Program-made: the position numbers and the translations under genes
Shown here: positions 35,042 through 44,183 of the stretch, piece after piece
Layout of the letters: each line of letters begins with the position of its first letter
Numbering within the stretch: the first letter of the stretch is position 1
Notes under the pieces: generated by a model
What the model was told of the DNA's origin: nothing
Seen by the model: the letters and a program-made list of their open reading frames with translations, nothing else
Databases searched by the model: none
Assembly: GCF_000327485.1 (NCBI RefSeq)
Contig: NC_019943.1
Coordinates: forward strand, 1 to 64,000
DNA from: Methanoregula formicica SMSP
GTDB lineage: Archaea > Halobacteriota > Methanomicrobia > Methanomicrobiales > Methanospirillaceae
Reading direction: 5' to 3'
Length of the DNA: 64,000 nucleotides

Positions 35042-36856
35042 TCACATAACGACCCGGGTCACGACACCGTGGATCTTCTCCGGGGGAAGGGCATAGAACT
35101 GGATAAACGGCGGGGTGTTCTTCTTGATGATGCCGTAGATCTTCCAGATGAGCGTATCGGAGACCACGCTCTCGATGCCGTAGAAGATCGTCTTCTCGTC
35201 GATCCCCTTCTCCTGCAATAGTTTCACCACGTCCACGATCTCCATGTACCCGCATTCCACCCGGAAGATGTGGAGGCCGGGAGCGATCGCGGTGTCAAAA
35301 TCCGTTGTAATGCCAAATGGCTTCTCCGTGATCTGGATGGAGACAAGGATATTATTCTCGTACAAAATCTCGTTTTTGAAGATGACCTGGGGGAGGTAGG
35401 GAGAGAGCCTGTGGACATCCCCGACGAAATAAAGAGCAGTCCCGCGGATCTTGTGCAGGTTCGCGTAGCTCTCCTTGTACTTCGGGAGGAACTCCTCGAT
35501 GGGAACTGGGCGGAGGATCGCGTGGAGCCGGTCCTGGCCGAGGATGAACGTGACGATAACGATGAGCGGGATGGTGGCGATGAAGAACGACCAGTATGCA
35601 CCATGGGGGATCTTGAAGAGCGTGGAAATGAAGAAGATCGCGTCGAGGGCGATCAGGGTGCCGGCAATGAGCATCTTTATCTTCTGGTCCCGCTTGAAGA
35701 AGATGATCGTCATCAGGATAGCGGAGATCATCATCGAGCCCGAGACGGCGAGGCCGTACGCGGCCGAGAGGTTCTCCGATGACTGGAACTCAAAGATGAC
35801 AAGGAGGACGCCAAAGAGGAGCATCCAGTTGACCGCGTCGATGTAGATCTGGGACCGGAGCTCCGGGGAGGTGTACTCGACCTTCATCTTGGGGATGATC
35901 TTTTTCATCATTCCCTGGTACATGATCGAGAACATCCCGGAGATCATCGCCTGCGAGGCAATGACCGTAGCGCAGATGGAGAGGATTAAAAACGGGACCA
36001 GGAACAGGGGATTGATGTGGTTGATCATGGAGAAGAGGACATTATGGGTATTGTCCGTCTGCATGACGTACGCCCCCTGCCCGAGATAACTGAGCACGAG
36101 AGCCGGGAAGACCACCGCCCAGCCCTTGACAATCGGTTCCCGGCCCAGGTGCCCCATGTCTGCGTACAGTGCTTCGCCACCGGTGACACAGAGGATGACG
36201 GCCGACATGACCATCAGCGATGCCCAACCGTTGTCGATAATGAAATCGATGGCATAGGTCGGGCTTAAGGCAAAGAGCACCTGCGGGGCAGCGATGATCG
36301 AGATTACCCCGGAGAAGGCAAGGGCAGCGAACCAGACCACCATGATGGGCCCGAAGGTCCAGGCAACGCGATCAGTCCCGCGTTTCTGGAAGAGGAAGAG
36401 CCCGATGGCAATTACGGCAGCGATGAGGAGGAGCGTGAACTGCGGGATCCCTTCAAACCCGGGTATCAGGGTAATCCCCTCGACCGCCGAGAGGATACTG
36501 ATCGCCGGGGTGATTACCCCGTCGCCGATGAAGAGGGCAATCCCGATGATGGTGAGAACAGAGACCACGGACGCGGCAATGCCGGGCTGCAGGAGCGTAT
36601 CAACGATATTTTTCAAAACGATGGTCCCGCCCTCACCCTTGTCGGAAAGAGACATCGCAAGCCAGATGTACTGGACCGAGATGACGATAAGGAGCGTCCA
36701 GGTGACAAGGGAGAGGAGACCAAAGATGTTGAACGAGGACGGGATCATAAAGAGCATGACCGCACCCATCGTGTAGATAGGGCTCGTCCCGATATCCCCG
36801 AACACGAGGCCGAGGGACTTGACGATCTTCGATAAAGGACTCCCCGTCTCGCCCAT
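35042..36856 (-). CDS. kup: Kup-type potassium uptake protein
   Basis: 604 residues, KUP/HAK family: LGLVFGDIGTSPIYTMGAV in the first helix, twelve hydrophobic helices to about 430, then a soluble C-terminal domain of ~170 residues. Blocks such as GEALYADMGHLG, PALVLSYLGQGAY and SQAMISGMFS are diagnostic. It should be a K+/H+ symporter. ATG 36856 (MGETGSPL) is the family start; the upstream in-frame stretch is not conserved-looking. Confidence 0.95.
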   Translation of the reverse strand: MGETGSPLSKIVKSLGLVFGDIGTSPIYTMGAVMLFMIPSSFNIFGLLSLVTWTLLIVISVQYIWLAMSLSDKGEGGTIVLKNIVDTLLQPGIAASVVSVLTIIGIALFIGDGVITPAISILSAVEGITLIPGFEGIPQFTLLLIAAVIAIGLFLFQKRGTDRVAWTFGPIMVVWFAALAFSGVISIIAAPQVLFALSPTYAIDFIIDNGWASLMVMSAVILCVTGGEALYADMGHLGREPIVKGWAVVFPALVLSYLGQGAYVMQTDNTHNVLFSMINHINPLFLVPFLILSICATVIASQAMISGMFSIMYQGMMKKIIPKMKVEYTSPELRSQIYIDAVNWMLLFGVLLVIFEFQSSENLSAAYGLAVSGSMMISAILMTIIFFKRDQKIKMLIAGTLIALDAIFFISTLFKIPHGAYWSFFIATIPLIVIVTFILGQDRLHAILRPVPIEEFLPKYKESYANLHKIRGTALYFVGDVHRLSPYLPQVIFKNEILYENNILVSIQITEKPFGITTDFDTAIAPGLHIFRVECGYMEIVDVVKLLQEKGIDEKTIFYGIESVVSDTLIWKIYGIIKKNTPPFIQFYALPPEKIHGVVTRVVM

Positions 36857-36931
36857 TATCCCATTGGTTGGGGCTGGGATTGGGTAAACCTTTTCATTTC
36901 CTGCGCCGTGAGGGAACACCGGAAAAAAGGA

Positions 36932-37333
36932 TTAATCAAGCCCGAACCTGCGGATGATCTTCTCCCGTATCGCATCCTTGGGATACGCTCCGATAACCCG
37001 GTCCACCAGCTGGCCGCGGGAGAAGAGCATGATCGCCGGGATGGCATCGATGTTGAACTGCATGGCAATCCGCCTGTTATCGTCGGTGTTGCATTTGCCA
37101 AAAGCGACCCTGCCTGCAAATTCAATGGAGAGCTCGTCCATGACCGGCGCAATCCTCCGGCAGGGTCCGCACCATTCCGCCCAGAAATCGATGACCGCAA
37201 ACGGGTTTGTGGTCACGAATTGCTGGAAGTGCATCTCATCAACGTTCTGTACTCCGCCCCTGCCTGCGTCCTGCATTTTTCCGGTCAACTCCTGCATCCG
37301 CTTCTCCCGTATACGGGCAAGCTCGTCATCCAT
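36932..37333 (-). CDS. Thioredoxin with a PDCD5-like N-terminal helix
   Basis: 133 residues. The thioredoxin fold starts near 32 and has the active site WCGPC (C55, C58) and the cis-proline in AIPAIMLF. The first ~25 residues (DDELARIREKRMQEL) are extra compared with plain thioredoxin and closely resemble the N-terminal helix of archaeal PDCD5-like proteins. It should reduce protein disulfides in the cytosol. Its stop lies 75 nt before the kup start, so co-transcription is possible. Confidence 0.92.
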   Translation of the reverse strand: MDDELARIREKRMQELTGKMQDAGRGGVQNVDEMHFQQFVTTNPFAVIDFWAEWCGPCRRIAPVMDELSIEFAGRVAFGKCNTDDNRRIAMQFNIDAIPAIMLFSRGQLVDRVIGAYPKDAIREKIIRRFGLD

Positions 37334-37430
37334 GGATTCACTATACCGTTGTGCCGATATAATGCTAGCGGAGATGGCGGGAGAAGCCGGGACGGGAGAG
37401 TGAGTAAAGTATATCAGCGCCGCCTGACTA

Positions 37431-37438
37431 TATTATAA
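37431..37438 (+). promoter_or_regulatory. TATA box for tRNA-Met
   Basis: TATTATAA, 15-23 nt before the first base of the tRNA, the only clear TATA in the gap. Confidence 0.5.
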
Positions 37439-37453
37439 CCCTGATTACAAGGA

Positions 37454-37528
37454 AGCGAGGTAGGGTAGTCAGGATATCCCGACGGGCTCATAACCCGTAG
37501 ATCGATGGTTCAAATCCATCCCTCGCTA
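37454..37528 (+). tRNA. Initiator tRNA-Met (CAT)
   Basis: 75 nt, no encoded CCA. The acceptor stem AGCGAGG pairs with CCTCGCT, with A73 at 37528. Anticodon CAT is at 37489-37491 in the loop CTCATAA. The T-arm has GGTTCAAATCC. Two initiator marks are present: an A1-U72 end pair and three G-C pairs (GGG/CCC) closing the anticodon stem. No intron. It lies just before the convergent TPR gene. Confidence 0.95.
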
Positions 37529-37560
37529 CTGGCTGTTTTAAAAAATCATTGTGCGGGAGA

Positions 37561-38367
37561 TTACTTTCTCCAGCCAAAGGCGATGACTGCAAAGGCAGCA
37601 CCGGTAACTGCAATCCATCCCAGCGGGGATTTTGCCGGCATTGTCCCGGCAGGAGCGGGACCGCAGCCTGTTTTCACGGCAGCAATTTTTTCTTCTGCAG
37701 TGCCAAAGCCCGGCCAGGGAAGCACGTACTCCCTGTCGAGCGCGATCGAGTGTTCCAGTGCTGCCTCTGCACCTTTACAGTCTCCCATGGCGGAAAGAAT
37801 CACGCCCTTTACGTGCCAGTAATGGGCGTTTTCAGGAGACTGCGCAAGTGCAGCATCAATAGCAGCCAGGGCCTCGGTATTTCGCCCCAAGCCACTTTCG
37901 GACAATGCCTTCACGCCATAGTTTGCCGTATAGTTTGCATCCAAAGAGATGCCAGTCTCCGCATCGTTGAGGGCCGCAGAATAATTCTCAAGCGCGAGAT
38001 ACCCGTATCCCCGGTTCGCGTACCGGACTGCCTTTGGGTCCAGCGGGATCGCTTTTGAGACAATCTCAACAGACTTCTGGTACTGTCCCATCTTCCGGTA
38101 CGTGTAGCCCTGGAGGCAGAGGAGGTCCGGGTTGTCCGGGTACCATGCAAGGCCCCGGGTCGTGACGGTAAGCGCAAGCGTCCAGTTCGACTCCGCGACT
38201 GCTTCCTTTGCTTCCGCACTATATGCCGCAGCATCCTGAGGGGGGGTACCCGATGTATCGGCTGCGGCAGATGAAACCCCGGCAACGGCCGGGGCCGCGG
38301 CAGCAGCGGCGATCAACAGGCAGAGCGAGAACAGGATGACGGTGACGAGTCTGGCGGGCACTCTCAT
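37561..38367 (-). CDS. Exported TPR protein with a C-terminal anchor
   Basis: 268 residues. A signal peptide (about 1-29) is followed by an Ala-rich linker and four or five tetratricopeptide repeats (NWTLALTVTTRGLAWYPDNP; QKSVEIVSKAIPLDPKAV; SAALNDAETGISLDANYT; EALAAIDAALAQSPENA). The end has a hydrophobic helix (IAVTGAAFAVIAFG) and RK, a membrane anchor. It probably mediates protein contacts outside the membrane. Partner unknown. Confidence 0.82.
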   Translation of the reverse strand: MRVPARLVTVILFSLCLLIAAAAAAPAVAGVSSAAADTSGTPPQDAAAYSAEAKEAVAESNWTLALTVTTRGLAWYPDNPDLLCLQGYTYRKMGQYQKSVEIVSKAIPLDPKAVRYANRGYGYLALENYSAALNDAETGISLDANYTANYGVKALSESGLGRNTEALAAIDAALAQSPENAHYWHVKGVILSAMGDCKGAEAALEHSIALDREYVLPWPGFGTAEEKIAAVKTGCGPAPAGTMPAKSPLGWIAVTGAAFAVIAFGWRK

Positions 38368-38444
38368 GAAGGATCACTGAGGAGAGGTACAACGCGGGAC
38401 TACATAGTCCTGCGGTCGGAAAACGGGATCCCGAGATGGGTTCC

Positions 38445-39131
38445 TTACGGCGTCCCGCCTTTCCGGGCAACGGTGACAATGAATGTCCGGTTCCGGTACA
38501 CCACGTCCACATCAGAGAATCCGGCTTCCTTCAGCCATGCGAGCTGGTCGGAGAGCTTCTCGTTCTTGTCCAGCGTGTCCCGGCGTCTCAGGATCTCGGC
38601 ATGCTGCTCTGCACTCATCGGGCCGGATTTCAAAAAATCGTTCCAGTACTCCAGGTACCGCTCCCGGAAGTACGGTGTCTCACCGTCAGCCTGGTCGGCA
38701 TTGACAAACATGCCGCCGGGCCGGAGCGCCGTGTAGATCCGTGCAAAGAGCCGGCGCTTGTCTTCCGGAGCAAGATGGTGGATCGAGAGCGCCGAGCAGG
38801 CAATATCGTACGGCCCGCCGAGATCGCCCGAGGAGTAATCGCGCAAAATATACTCCGTGTGCTCCCGGCCGGCGAACCGCTGCCGTGCCATCTCCAGCAT
38901 GTTCTCGGCAATGTCAATAAGTGTCAGGTGCGCCTCCGGGAACTTTTCCAGCAGATACGCAGAGAAGAGGCCGGTCCCGGCACCGATGTCGAGGATTGCA
39001 GGCAGGTCCGAATCCGATTCCGCGGCCCAGACGGCGGTATCGTAAAAGTCCCGGAGATCCGGGATGATATGCTCCCGCTGCCGGTCATAGTCCTGCGCAA
39101 AACGGTTGAACGCGTGCCGGATGTGTTGCAT
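38445..39131 (-). CDS. Class I SAM-dependent methyltransferase
   Basis: 228 residues. The Rossmann motifs are ILDIGAGTGLFSAYLL (motif I), LTLIDIAENML (motif II) and IACSALSIHHL; the first ~45 residues form a helical lid (FNRFAQDYDRQREHIIP). It is of the general methyltransferase type acting on small molecules; substrate unknown. ATG 39131 follows GGGAGAAGG; the longer frame upstream overlaps the neighbouring regulator. It lies 16 nt after the REC-PAS gene, so the two form an operon. Confidence 0.87.
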   Translation of the reverse strand: MQHIRHAFNRFAQDYDRQREHIIPDLRDFYDTAVWAAESDSDLPAILDIGAGTGLFSAYLLEKFPEAHLTLIDIAENMLEMARQRFAGREHTEYILRDYSSGDLGGPYDIACSALSIHHLAPEDKRRLFARIYTALRPGGMFVNADQADGETPYFRERYLEYWNDFLKSGPMSAEQHAEILRRRDTLDKNEKLSDQLAWLKEAGFSDVDVVYRNRTFIVTVARKGGTP

Positions 39132-39147
39132 GAATCCTTCTCCCACG

Positions 39148-39933
39148 TTACTGGGGCATCCCGGGTTTCGGCGTCTTCTCGCGGATGGAGACCATGACGG
39201 CAAGGAACTGCCCTCTGTTGTCCAGAAGCGGCCGGACATTGATCCGTACCTTGCGGCGCTTGGATGTCGTTGTCACCATCGCGGTATTGGATTCGTGGAC
39301 TACGCCGGTCATGTGGTTTGCGCATTCGGCAACCGGATCCTTGAGCTGCTCGTCGGTCTTGTCGTTGATGAACATCATGACCTCGCGCCAGTGCTTCAGG
39401 TAAATGTCCTTTGCCGGGATATCCATGTACCAGAGCGCTGTCGGGTTGAAGTAGATGATCCGGCCCCGCTTGTCGGTCATGATGACCGCGTCGAGCATCT
39501 CCTTGATCTTGCCGGGTTCTCCCGCGGGATACTGCCTCGCGGACTTCGGCCGCTGGTTGTGGTTGTAGATCGCAAGATCCACGTTGGTCGCGATCTCGAT
39601 GGGGGTGAACGGCTTGAAGATTACCCCATATGGCTGGGAGAACTTTGCCCTGCTGATCTTCCCCTCATCAGTGCAGCCGGTGACGAACAGGATGGGGTAG
39701 GAGAAGAGCTGGAAGATGTAATGCGCTGCCTCAAGGCCATCCATCTTCCCTGCAAGGCCCACGTCCATGATGATGAGATCGGGGTCAAGCTCGGCCGATT
39801 TGATCACTGCCTCCTCGCCCGTGGTGACGACGCCTGCCACCGAGTATCCCTTCTTCTGGAGCATGGTTGCAAGAAGATGCGTGATGATAGTGTCGTCTTC
39901 GACAATGAGGATACGGGAGGCAGAGGGAGGCAT
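39148..39933 (-). CDS. Response regulator with receiver and PAS domains
   Basis: 261 residues. Receiver about 6-122: ILIVEDD, phospho-acceptor in LIIMDVGLAG, T in LFVTG and K in FKPF. A PAS domain follows at about 140-255 (LDAVIMTDKRGRIIYFNPTALW). There is no kinase or DNA-binding domain, so it probably relays or senses a signal for a kinase elsewhere. Co-transcribed with the methyltransferase downstream. Confidence 0.9.
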   Translation of the reverse strand: MPPSASRILIVEDDTIITHLLATMLQKKGYSVAGVVTTGEEAVIKSAELDPDLIIMDVGLAGKMDGLEAAHYIFQLFSYPILFVTGCTDEGKISRAKFSQPYGVIFKPFTPIEIATNVDLAIYNHNQRPKSARQYPAGEPGKIKEMLDAVIMTDKRGRIIYFNPTALWYMDIPAKDIYLKHWREVMMFINDKTDEQLKDPVAECANHMTGVVHESNTAMVTTTSKRRKVRINVRPLLDNRGQFLAVMVSIREKTPKPGMPQ

Positions 39934-40012
39934 GGATCACTCAGGACCGGTTTGTCCCTTAAAGGTTATCGCCGGATCTATAAAATATTTGGATTTCTAT
40001 GGATGGCACTGA

Positions 40013-41434
40013 TCAGGCCTCGAACGTCCCGAGCTTGGTCTGGTACGTTGCATCAACAAAGTCCACCTGGCTGGGCCGTGCATTCTCGCCTTCAATGGGG
40101 AGCGGATAGCAGCCGGTCAGGCAGCCAAGGCAGAGGTTCTCACCTTCAAACCCGGTCGCCTTAATCAGGCCCTCAAGCGAGATGTGGTGGAGGGTGGTTG
40201 CAGTGATGCTCTTCCGCACCTCTTCCTCGGTCCGGTTGTGGGCGATGAGTTCTTCCCGTGTGGGGAAATCCGTTCCAAGGTAACAGGGGGCCTTGATGGC
40301 CGGTGAGCCGATCCTCACGTGGATCTCCCGTGCACCGGCATCCCGGACAATGCCGATTATCCGCTTCGATGTCGTGCCCCGGACGATGCTGTCGTCAACG
40401 AGGACGACCGACTTGTCCTTCAGGTGCGCCGGGATCGGGTTGAGTTTCATCCGCACGGCCCGCTCCCGTTCCTTCTGTGTGGGCATGATGAAGGTCCGCC
40501 CCATGTACCGGTTCTTCATCAGGCACTCGACAAACGGGATCTTCGAGCCCTCGGCATACCCGATCGCGTGTGCGGTCCCGGAGTCCGGGACCGAGGAGAC
40601 CGAGTCCGCCTTCACCGGATCCTCCTCATACAGCGTTTTTCCGATCTTGCGCCGCACATCGTACACGAGCACCCCGTCGATGATCGAGTCTGCCCGGGCA
40701 AAGTAGATGTACTCAAAGACGCAGTGTGCACGCCGGCCGGCCACCGCCACCTGCATGCACCGGATCCCCTCTGCATCGATCCGGATTAGCTCGCCGGGCT
40801 TCACGTCCCGGAGGAACTTTGCGGAGAGGGCGTCCATGGCAACACTCTCGGAGGCAAGCATGTATCCGTTCTCGGTCTTCCCGATGCCCAGGGGCTTGAT
40901 CCCGAGCGGGTCGCGGAAGCCGTACATAACCCCGTCAATCATGATGAGGGTGGCGTACGACCCCACGAGCTTGTGCATGCAGGTCCTGACCGCGTCCTCG
41001 ACCGACCCTGAGTTGCTGAGCGCGTTGATCAGGATCTTTGCGATGATCTCCGTGTCGGTGGTGGTGATGAAGATCTGGCCTGAGCGTTCATAGCCGGCCC
41101 GGAGCTCACTCGTATTGACAAGGTTCCCGTTGTGGGCAATGGAGATGAAATGCTCCTGGAACCGGAAGTTCAATGGCTGGATATTTTCCGGAAGGTTCTG
41201 GCCCGTGGTCGGGTACCGCACATGGCCGATACCGATCGTTCCTTTCAGGTCAGTCAAAACAGAAGGAGAGAAGACATCGGCAACCAGACCGCTCCCCTTG
41301 AATTTATGGAGGCTGGTGCCGTCAAACGTGGAGATCCCGGCGCTCTCCTGCCCGCGGTGCTGGAGAGCGTACAGGGCATAATAGAGCTGGATTGAGACAC
41401 CGCCAGCATCCACGATGCCAACGATTCCACACAT
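40013..41434 (-). CDS. purF: Amidophosphoribosyltransferase
   Basis: First committed step of purine synthesis. 473 residues. It begins MCGIVGIVDAG, where Cys2 becomes the N-terminal nucleophile after Met removal. A glutamine amidotransferase domain (about 2-235) is followed by a phosphoribosyltransferase domain with the PRPP loop VVLVDDSIVRGTT. The C-terminal cysteines in CLGCLTGCYP match those that hold a 4Fe-4S cluster in some PurF enzymes. It starts 12 nt after the L37e gene, in the operon LSm-L37e-purF. Confidence 0.96.
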   Translation of the reverse strand: MCGIVGIVDAGGVSIQLYYALYALQHRGQESAGISTFDGTSLHKFKGSGLVADVFSPSVLTDLKGTIGIGHVRYPTTGQNLPENIQPLNFRFQEHFISIAHNGNLVNTSELRAGYERSGQIFITTTDTEIIAKILINALSNSGSVEDAVRTCMHKLVGSYATLIMIDGVMYGFRDPLGIKPLGIGKTENGYMLASESVAMDALSAKFLRDVKPGELIRIDAEGIRCMQVAVAGRRAHCVFEYIYFARADSIIDGVLVYDVRRKIGKTLYEEDPVKADSVSSVPDSGTAHAIGYAEGSKIPFVECLMKNRYMGRTFIMPTQKERERAVRMKLNPIPAHLKDKSVVLVDDSIVRGTTSKRIIGIVRDAGAREIHVRIGSPAIKAPCYLGTDFPTREELIAHNRTEEEVRKSITATTLHHISLEGLIKATGFEGENLCLGCLTGCYPLPIEGENARPSQVDFVDATYQTKLGTFEA

Positions 41435-41446
41435 GGTACAACCCTA

Positions 41447-41629
41447 TTAATGCGTCGGGACTTTTGGTCTCTTCGTATCCCACTTGTAGCTCGAGATCTT
41501 CGTGCTCTTGCCGAATCCGCAGGCAGAGCAGACTTTCTTGTTGGCGTGGAACGAGATCTTCCCGCAGCGCCGGCAGGCGATGTGGGTGAACTTGTTCCGC
41601 TTACCCATTGACGGAGTGCCTTTTGACAT
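41447..41629 (-). CDS. Ribosomal protein L37e
   Basis: 60 residues of the large subunit. Opening [12 protein letters not shown] and a zinc finger (CRRCGK, CSACGFG) are diagnostic; the tail is basic. Second gene of the operon after LSm, an order conserved in many archaea. Confidence 0.97.
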   Translation of the reverse strand: MSKGTPSMGKRNKFTHIACRRCGKISFHANKKVCSACGFGKSTKISSYKWDTKRPKVPTH

Positions 41630-41641
41630 GTTTGTTTCACC

Positions 41642-41881
<240 letters not shown>

Positions 41882-42048
41882 TTACCATCGCTCTGGAGTA
41901 ATATATGTGTGCGAGCGGATCACTTAAACATACCGTAGATCCCAGCATGGCAATAAAATTTCCTGCACAAGCGTCCCCTTGCAGTTGTGAAAAACAGGCC
42001 GGGATGCAAATTTTTTTCATGCCTCCGCTCTGAATGATGTGCAGAACG

Positions 42049-42546
42049 ATGAAAAAGATTGTCGTAAAGAAGCGCCACTCGATCCGGAAGAGCCAGGCGC
42101 AGGATTTGCTCACCCGCTTATCGGAGCAGATCGGTCCCTCGGCAAAGCTGTTCAGCGCCGATATGATCGAGGTCCTCGAGACCACGGCGAATGTCTCGCT
42201 CTACATGGTGAATAAAAAGCCGGTCCTGATGGCCACGGAAACGTGGGTCTTCCCGACGCTCAAAGGGGCGGTGCAGTACCCGTTTCCCGAGCGCCGGGTC
42301 GTGGTGGACGCCGGCGCGATCCCGTACGTGGTGAACGGCGCCGACATCATGCGCCCCGGGATCGTCTCGTGCACGGACGACATAACTGCCGGGATGCCGG
42401 TCCAGATCGTGGACGAGCGGCACGGTAAGGCACTGGCCATCGGAATTGCCCTCTTTGATGCGCCCGGGTTGCGTGCTGCAACGGCAGGAAAGATGGTAAA
42501 AAAGTTCCATCACGTCGGTGACGAGATCTGGAACATGGAAATATGA
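42049..42546 (+). CDS. PUA-domain RNA-binding protein (MCT-1/Tma20 type)
   Basis: 165 residues. An N-terminal domain (about 1-78; KKRHSIRKSQAQDLLTRL) precedes a PUA domain (about 80-155; RRVVVDAGAIPYVVNGADIMRPGI). The layout matches archaeal relatives of MCT-1/Tma20, linked in eukaryotes to translation re-initiation and ribosome recycling. ATG 42049 is preferred to the upstream ATG 42034 on family length. Confidence 0.87.
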   Translation: MKKIVVKKRHSIRKSQAQDLLTRLSEQIGPSAKLFSADMIEVLETTANVSLYMVNKKPVLMATETWVFPTLKGAVQYPFPERRVVVDAGAIPYVVNGADIMRPGIVSCTDDITAGMPVQIVDERHGKALAIGIALFDAPGLRAATAGKMVKKFHHVGDEIWNMEI

Positions 42547-42638
42547 GCCGGAACCGGATCCGGCGGGCATGCGGAAAAACGGCCGATTTGCCCTTTTTTT
42601 TAGGAAAAATCCCTTACCGGCGGGCTCTGAATAGATAC

Positions 42639-42648
42639 TATTAAATAA
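42639..42648 (+). promoter_or_regulatory. TATA box for sepF
   Basis: TATTAAATAA, 22-31 nt before ATG 42670, with only a T-rich stretch between. This fits a leaderless mRNA. Confidence 0.55.
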
Positions 42649-42669
42649 TTTTCTTCATTAAGTTTTTTT

Positions 42670-43032
42670 ATGGTTAAGATCATAGACACCCTCCTTGGAA
42701 AGAGCGCCTCCCACGCGGACGACGAATACATGGAACTGGACCTTGCCTCGTACGAGGAACACGGCGGCGGTCCGGCCCTTCTTGTGAAGATTGCAACGAT
42801 CAGCGACCTCAAGGACACGCCCCGTGTCAAGGACGAGGTCTACTCCGGCAACATCGTGATCGTTGATATTTCCCGGCTCAAGATGGACAAGATCTCGTAC
42901 GAGCGTGTCTTAAAGGACTTGAAGGAAGTCGCAAAGGACGTCAACGGGGACATCATCGGCCTCGGCGACCAGCGCTATGTTGTCTTAACGCCCATGTCGG
43001 TCAAGATCTCCCGCGACAAGATCGGTGGATAA
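42670..43032 (+). CDS. sepF: Archaeal SepF
   Basis: FtsZ membrane anchor in archaeal division. 120 residues: a short N-terminal amphipathic helix (MVKIIDTLLGK) that would bind the membrane, a linker, and the SepF core (about 40-115) with DEVYSGNIVIVDISRLK and GDIIGLGDQRYVVLTP. Overlaps the ZPR1-like gene by 8 nt. Confidence 0.93.
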   Translation: MVKIIDTLLGKSASHADDEYMELDLASYEEHGGGPALLVKIATISDLKDTPRVKDEVYSGNIVIVDISRLKMDKISYERVLKDLKEVAKDVNGDIIGLGDQRYVVLTPMSVKISRDKIGG

Positions 43033-43561
43033 TCGCGTGGAGACGAAAGTCCCGGGACCGTGTCCAAGCTGCAATACTGAAATCGACTATCTCTACAAGA
43101 CAGAGAATATTCCCTATTTTTCCGATATCCTCATCATCTCCGCCATCTGCCCGTCCTGCGGGTACAAGTTCGTGGACACCCAGCTCTTAAAGCATGGCGA
43201 ACCGGCGCGGTACACACTCCCCGTTGAGAAGGAGGACGACCTCGCGGCCCGCGTTGTCCGGAGCATGAGCGCCAGCATCGAGATCCCCGAGCTCGGCGTC
43301 CGCATCGACCCCGGCCCCCAGTGCCAAGGATTTGTCTCGAACGTGGAAGGGGTGCTCGACCGGATCGAGCAGGTTGTCAAGGGTGCTCTGAAATGGGGAA
43401 CCGATGTGGAGAAAGAAAACGCTGCGGAGCTTTTAGCTGACATTGCAAGGGTGAAGGCCGGACTGTACCCGATTACGCTGATTGTTGAAGATCCAAGTGG
43501 GAACAGTGGAATTGAGAGCGAGAGGGTCGTGAAGGAAAAGTACGAACCGGAAGAGGAATAA
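43025..43561 (+). CDS. ZPR1-type zinc-finger protein
   Basis: 178 residues. The zinc finger has C13, C16, C42 and C45 (CPSC...CPSCGY), followed by the ZPR1 beta-domain with IEIPELGVRIDPGPQCQGFVS and a helix (VEGVLDRIEQVVKGAL). One ZPR1 module, as usual in archaea; in eukaryotes ZPR1 assists eEF1A folding. The start is GTG. Coupled to sepF. It marks the end of the housekeeping block before the AT-rich island. Confidence 0.9.
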   Translation: MDNRVETKVPGPCPSCNTEIDYLYKTENIPYFSDILIISAICPSCGYKFVDTQLLKHGEPARYTLPVEKEDDLAARVVRSMSASIEIPELGVRIDPGPQCQGFVSNVEGVLDRIEQVVKGALKWGTDVEKENAAELLADIARVKAGLYPITLIVEDPSGNSGIESERVVKEKYEPEEE

Positions 43562-43676
43562 TTCCTAATACAGGAAAACTGTTATTTTTTGATTTCTGAA
43601 TCTTTTTTATTGCAATTCATCACAAACGGCAAGCATCCTGATCAATCTTACAGGGAGACGATAATTGGGGTGGCAA

Positions 43677-43787
43677 GTGAAAAACAAACTCATGAAAAAC
43701 AAACTCATTGTTTTAGTTTTGCTAGTTTTATGGTTGAGCCCTTCCCATGGGAGCTTGAGGTTCAGGATACTCTGTGATAGAATTTAA
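43677..43787 (+). CDS. Possible tiny secreted peptide at the island edge
   Basis: A 36-codon frame from GTG 43677, or 31 codons from ATG 43692, reading like a bare signal peptide (MKNKLIVLVLLVLWLSPSHG). The start region is a tandem 15-bp repeat (43678-43692 and 43693-43707). It overlaps the end of the antisense gene at 43728. It could equally be the remnant of a larger secreted protein. Confidence 0.25.
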   Translation: MKNKLMKNKLIVLVLLVLWLSPSHGSLRFRILCDRI

Positions 43788-44162
43788 TGTCTCCAATTTT
43801 TTTGGGGGATTTTGGAAATCCCAAACCGTCATACAATAAATTACTATCATTAATCCCAATGTAATCATCAATGCAAAATATCCAAGTGAAACCAACAAAG
43901 ACTGGCCATCTCCGACAAGAAAGTACACAAGAATACAAATTTCGGAAATAAAAAAGCAAATTACCAAAAATAATGTATTATATATAACTTTTGTCCATGC
44001 TGCTTTAGAGTCTGTTGTAAAAAGAGTGGGATCACCAAGATTATTTTTTATTGAAAATTCGTGTCTGCCTAAATCAAACATACTTTTTACACCAGTCATC
44101 GATAGCGTCATTCCTGCGATACCGCCGACAATAACTGGGGTGCTAGGATCAAAAATTATCAT
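43728..44162 (-). CDS. Island membrane protein
   Basis: 144 residues with three hydrophobic helices (about 8-24, 58-82 and 88-112) and a short soluble tail. AT-rich codons set it apart from its neighbours. No family recognised. It lies 21 nt after the gene at 44184, so the pair is one operon. Confidence 0.65.
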   Translation of the reverse strand: MIIFDPSTPVIVGGIAGMTLSMTGVKSMFDLGRHEFSIKNNLGDPTLFTTDSKAAWTKVIYNTLFLVICFFISEICILVYFLVGDGQSLLVSLGYFALMITLGLMIVIYCMTVWDFQNPPKKLETLNSITEYPEPQAPMGRAQP

Positions 44163-44183
44163 TTATACCAAAACCACTCGATT

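Noticed and set aside
37454-37528. Integration site at the tRNA 3' end
   Set aside because: No integrase and no second copy of the tRNA end in the window; the neighbouring genes look native.
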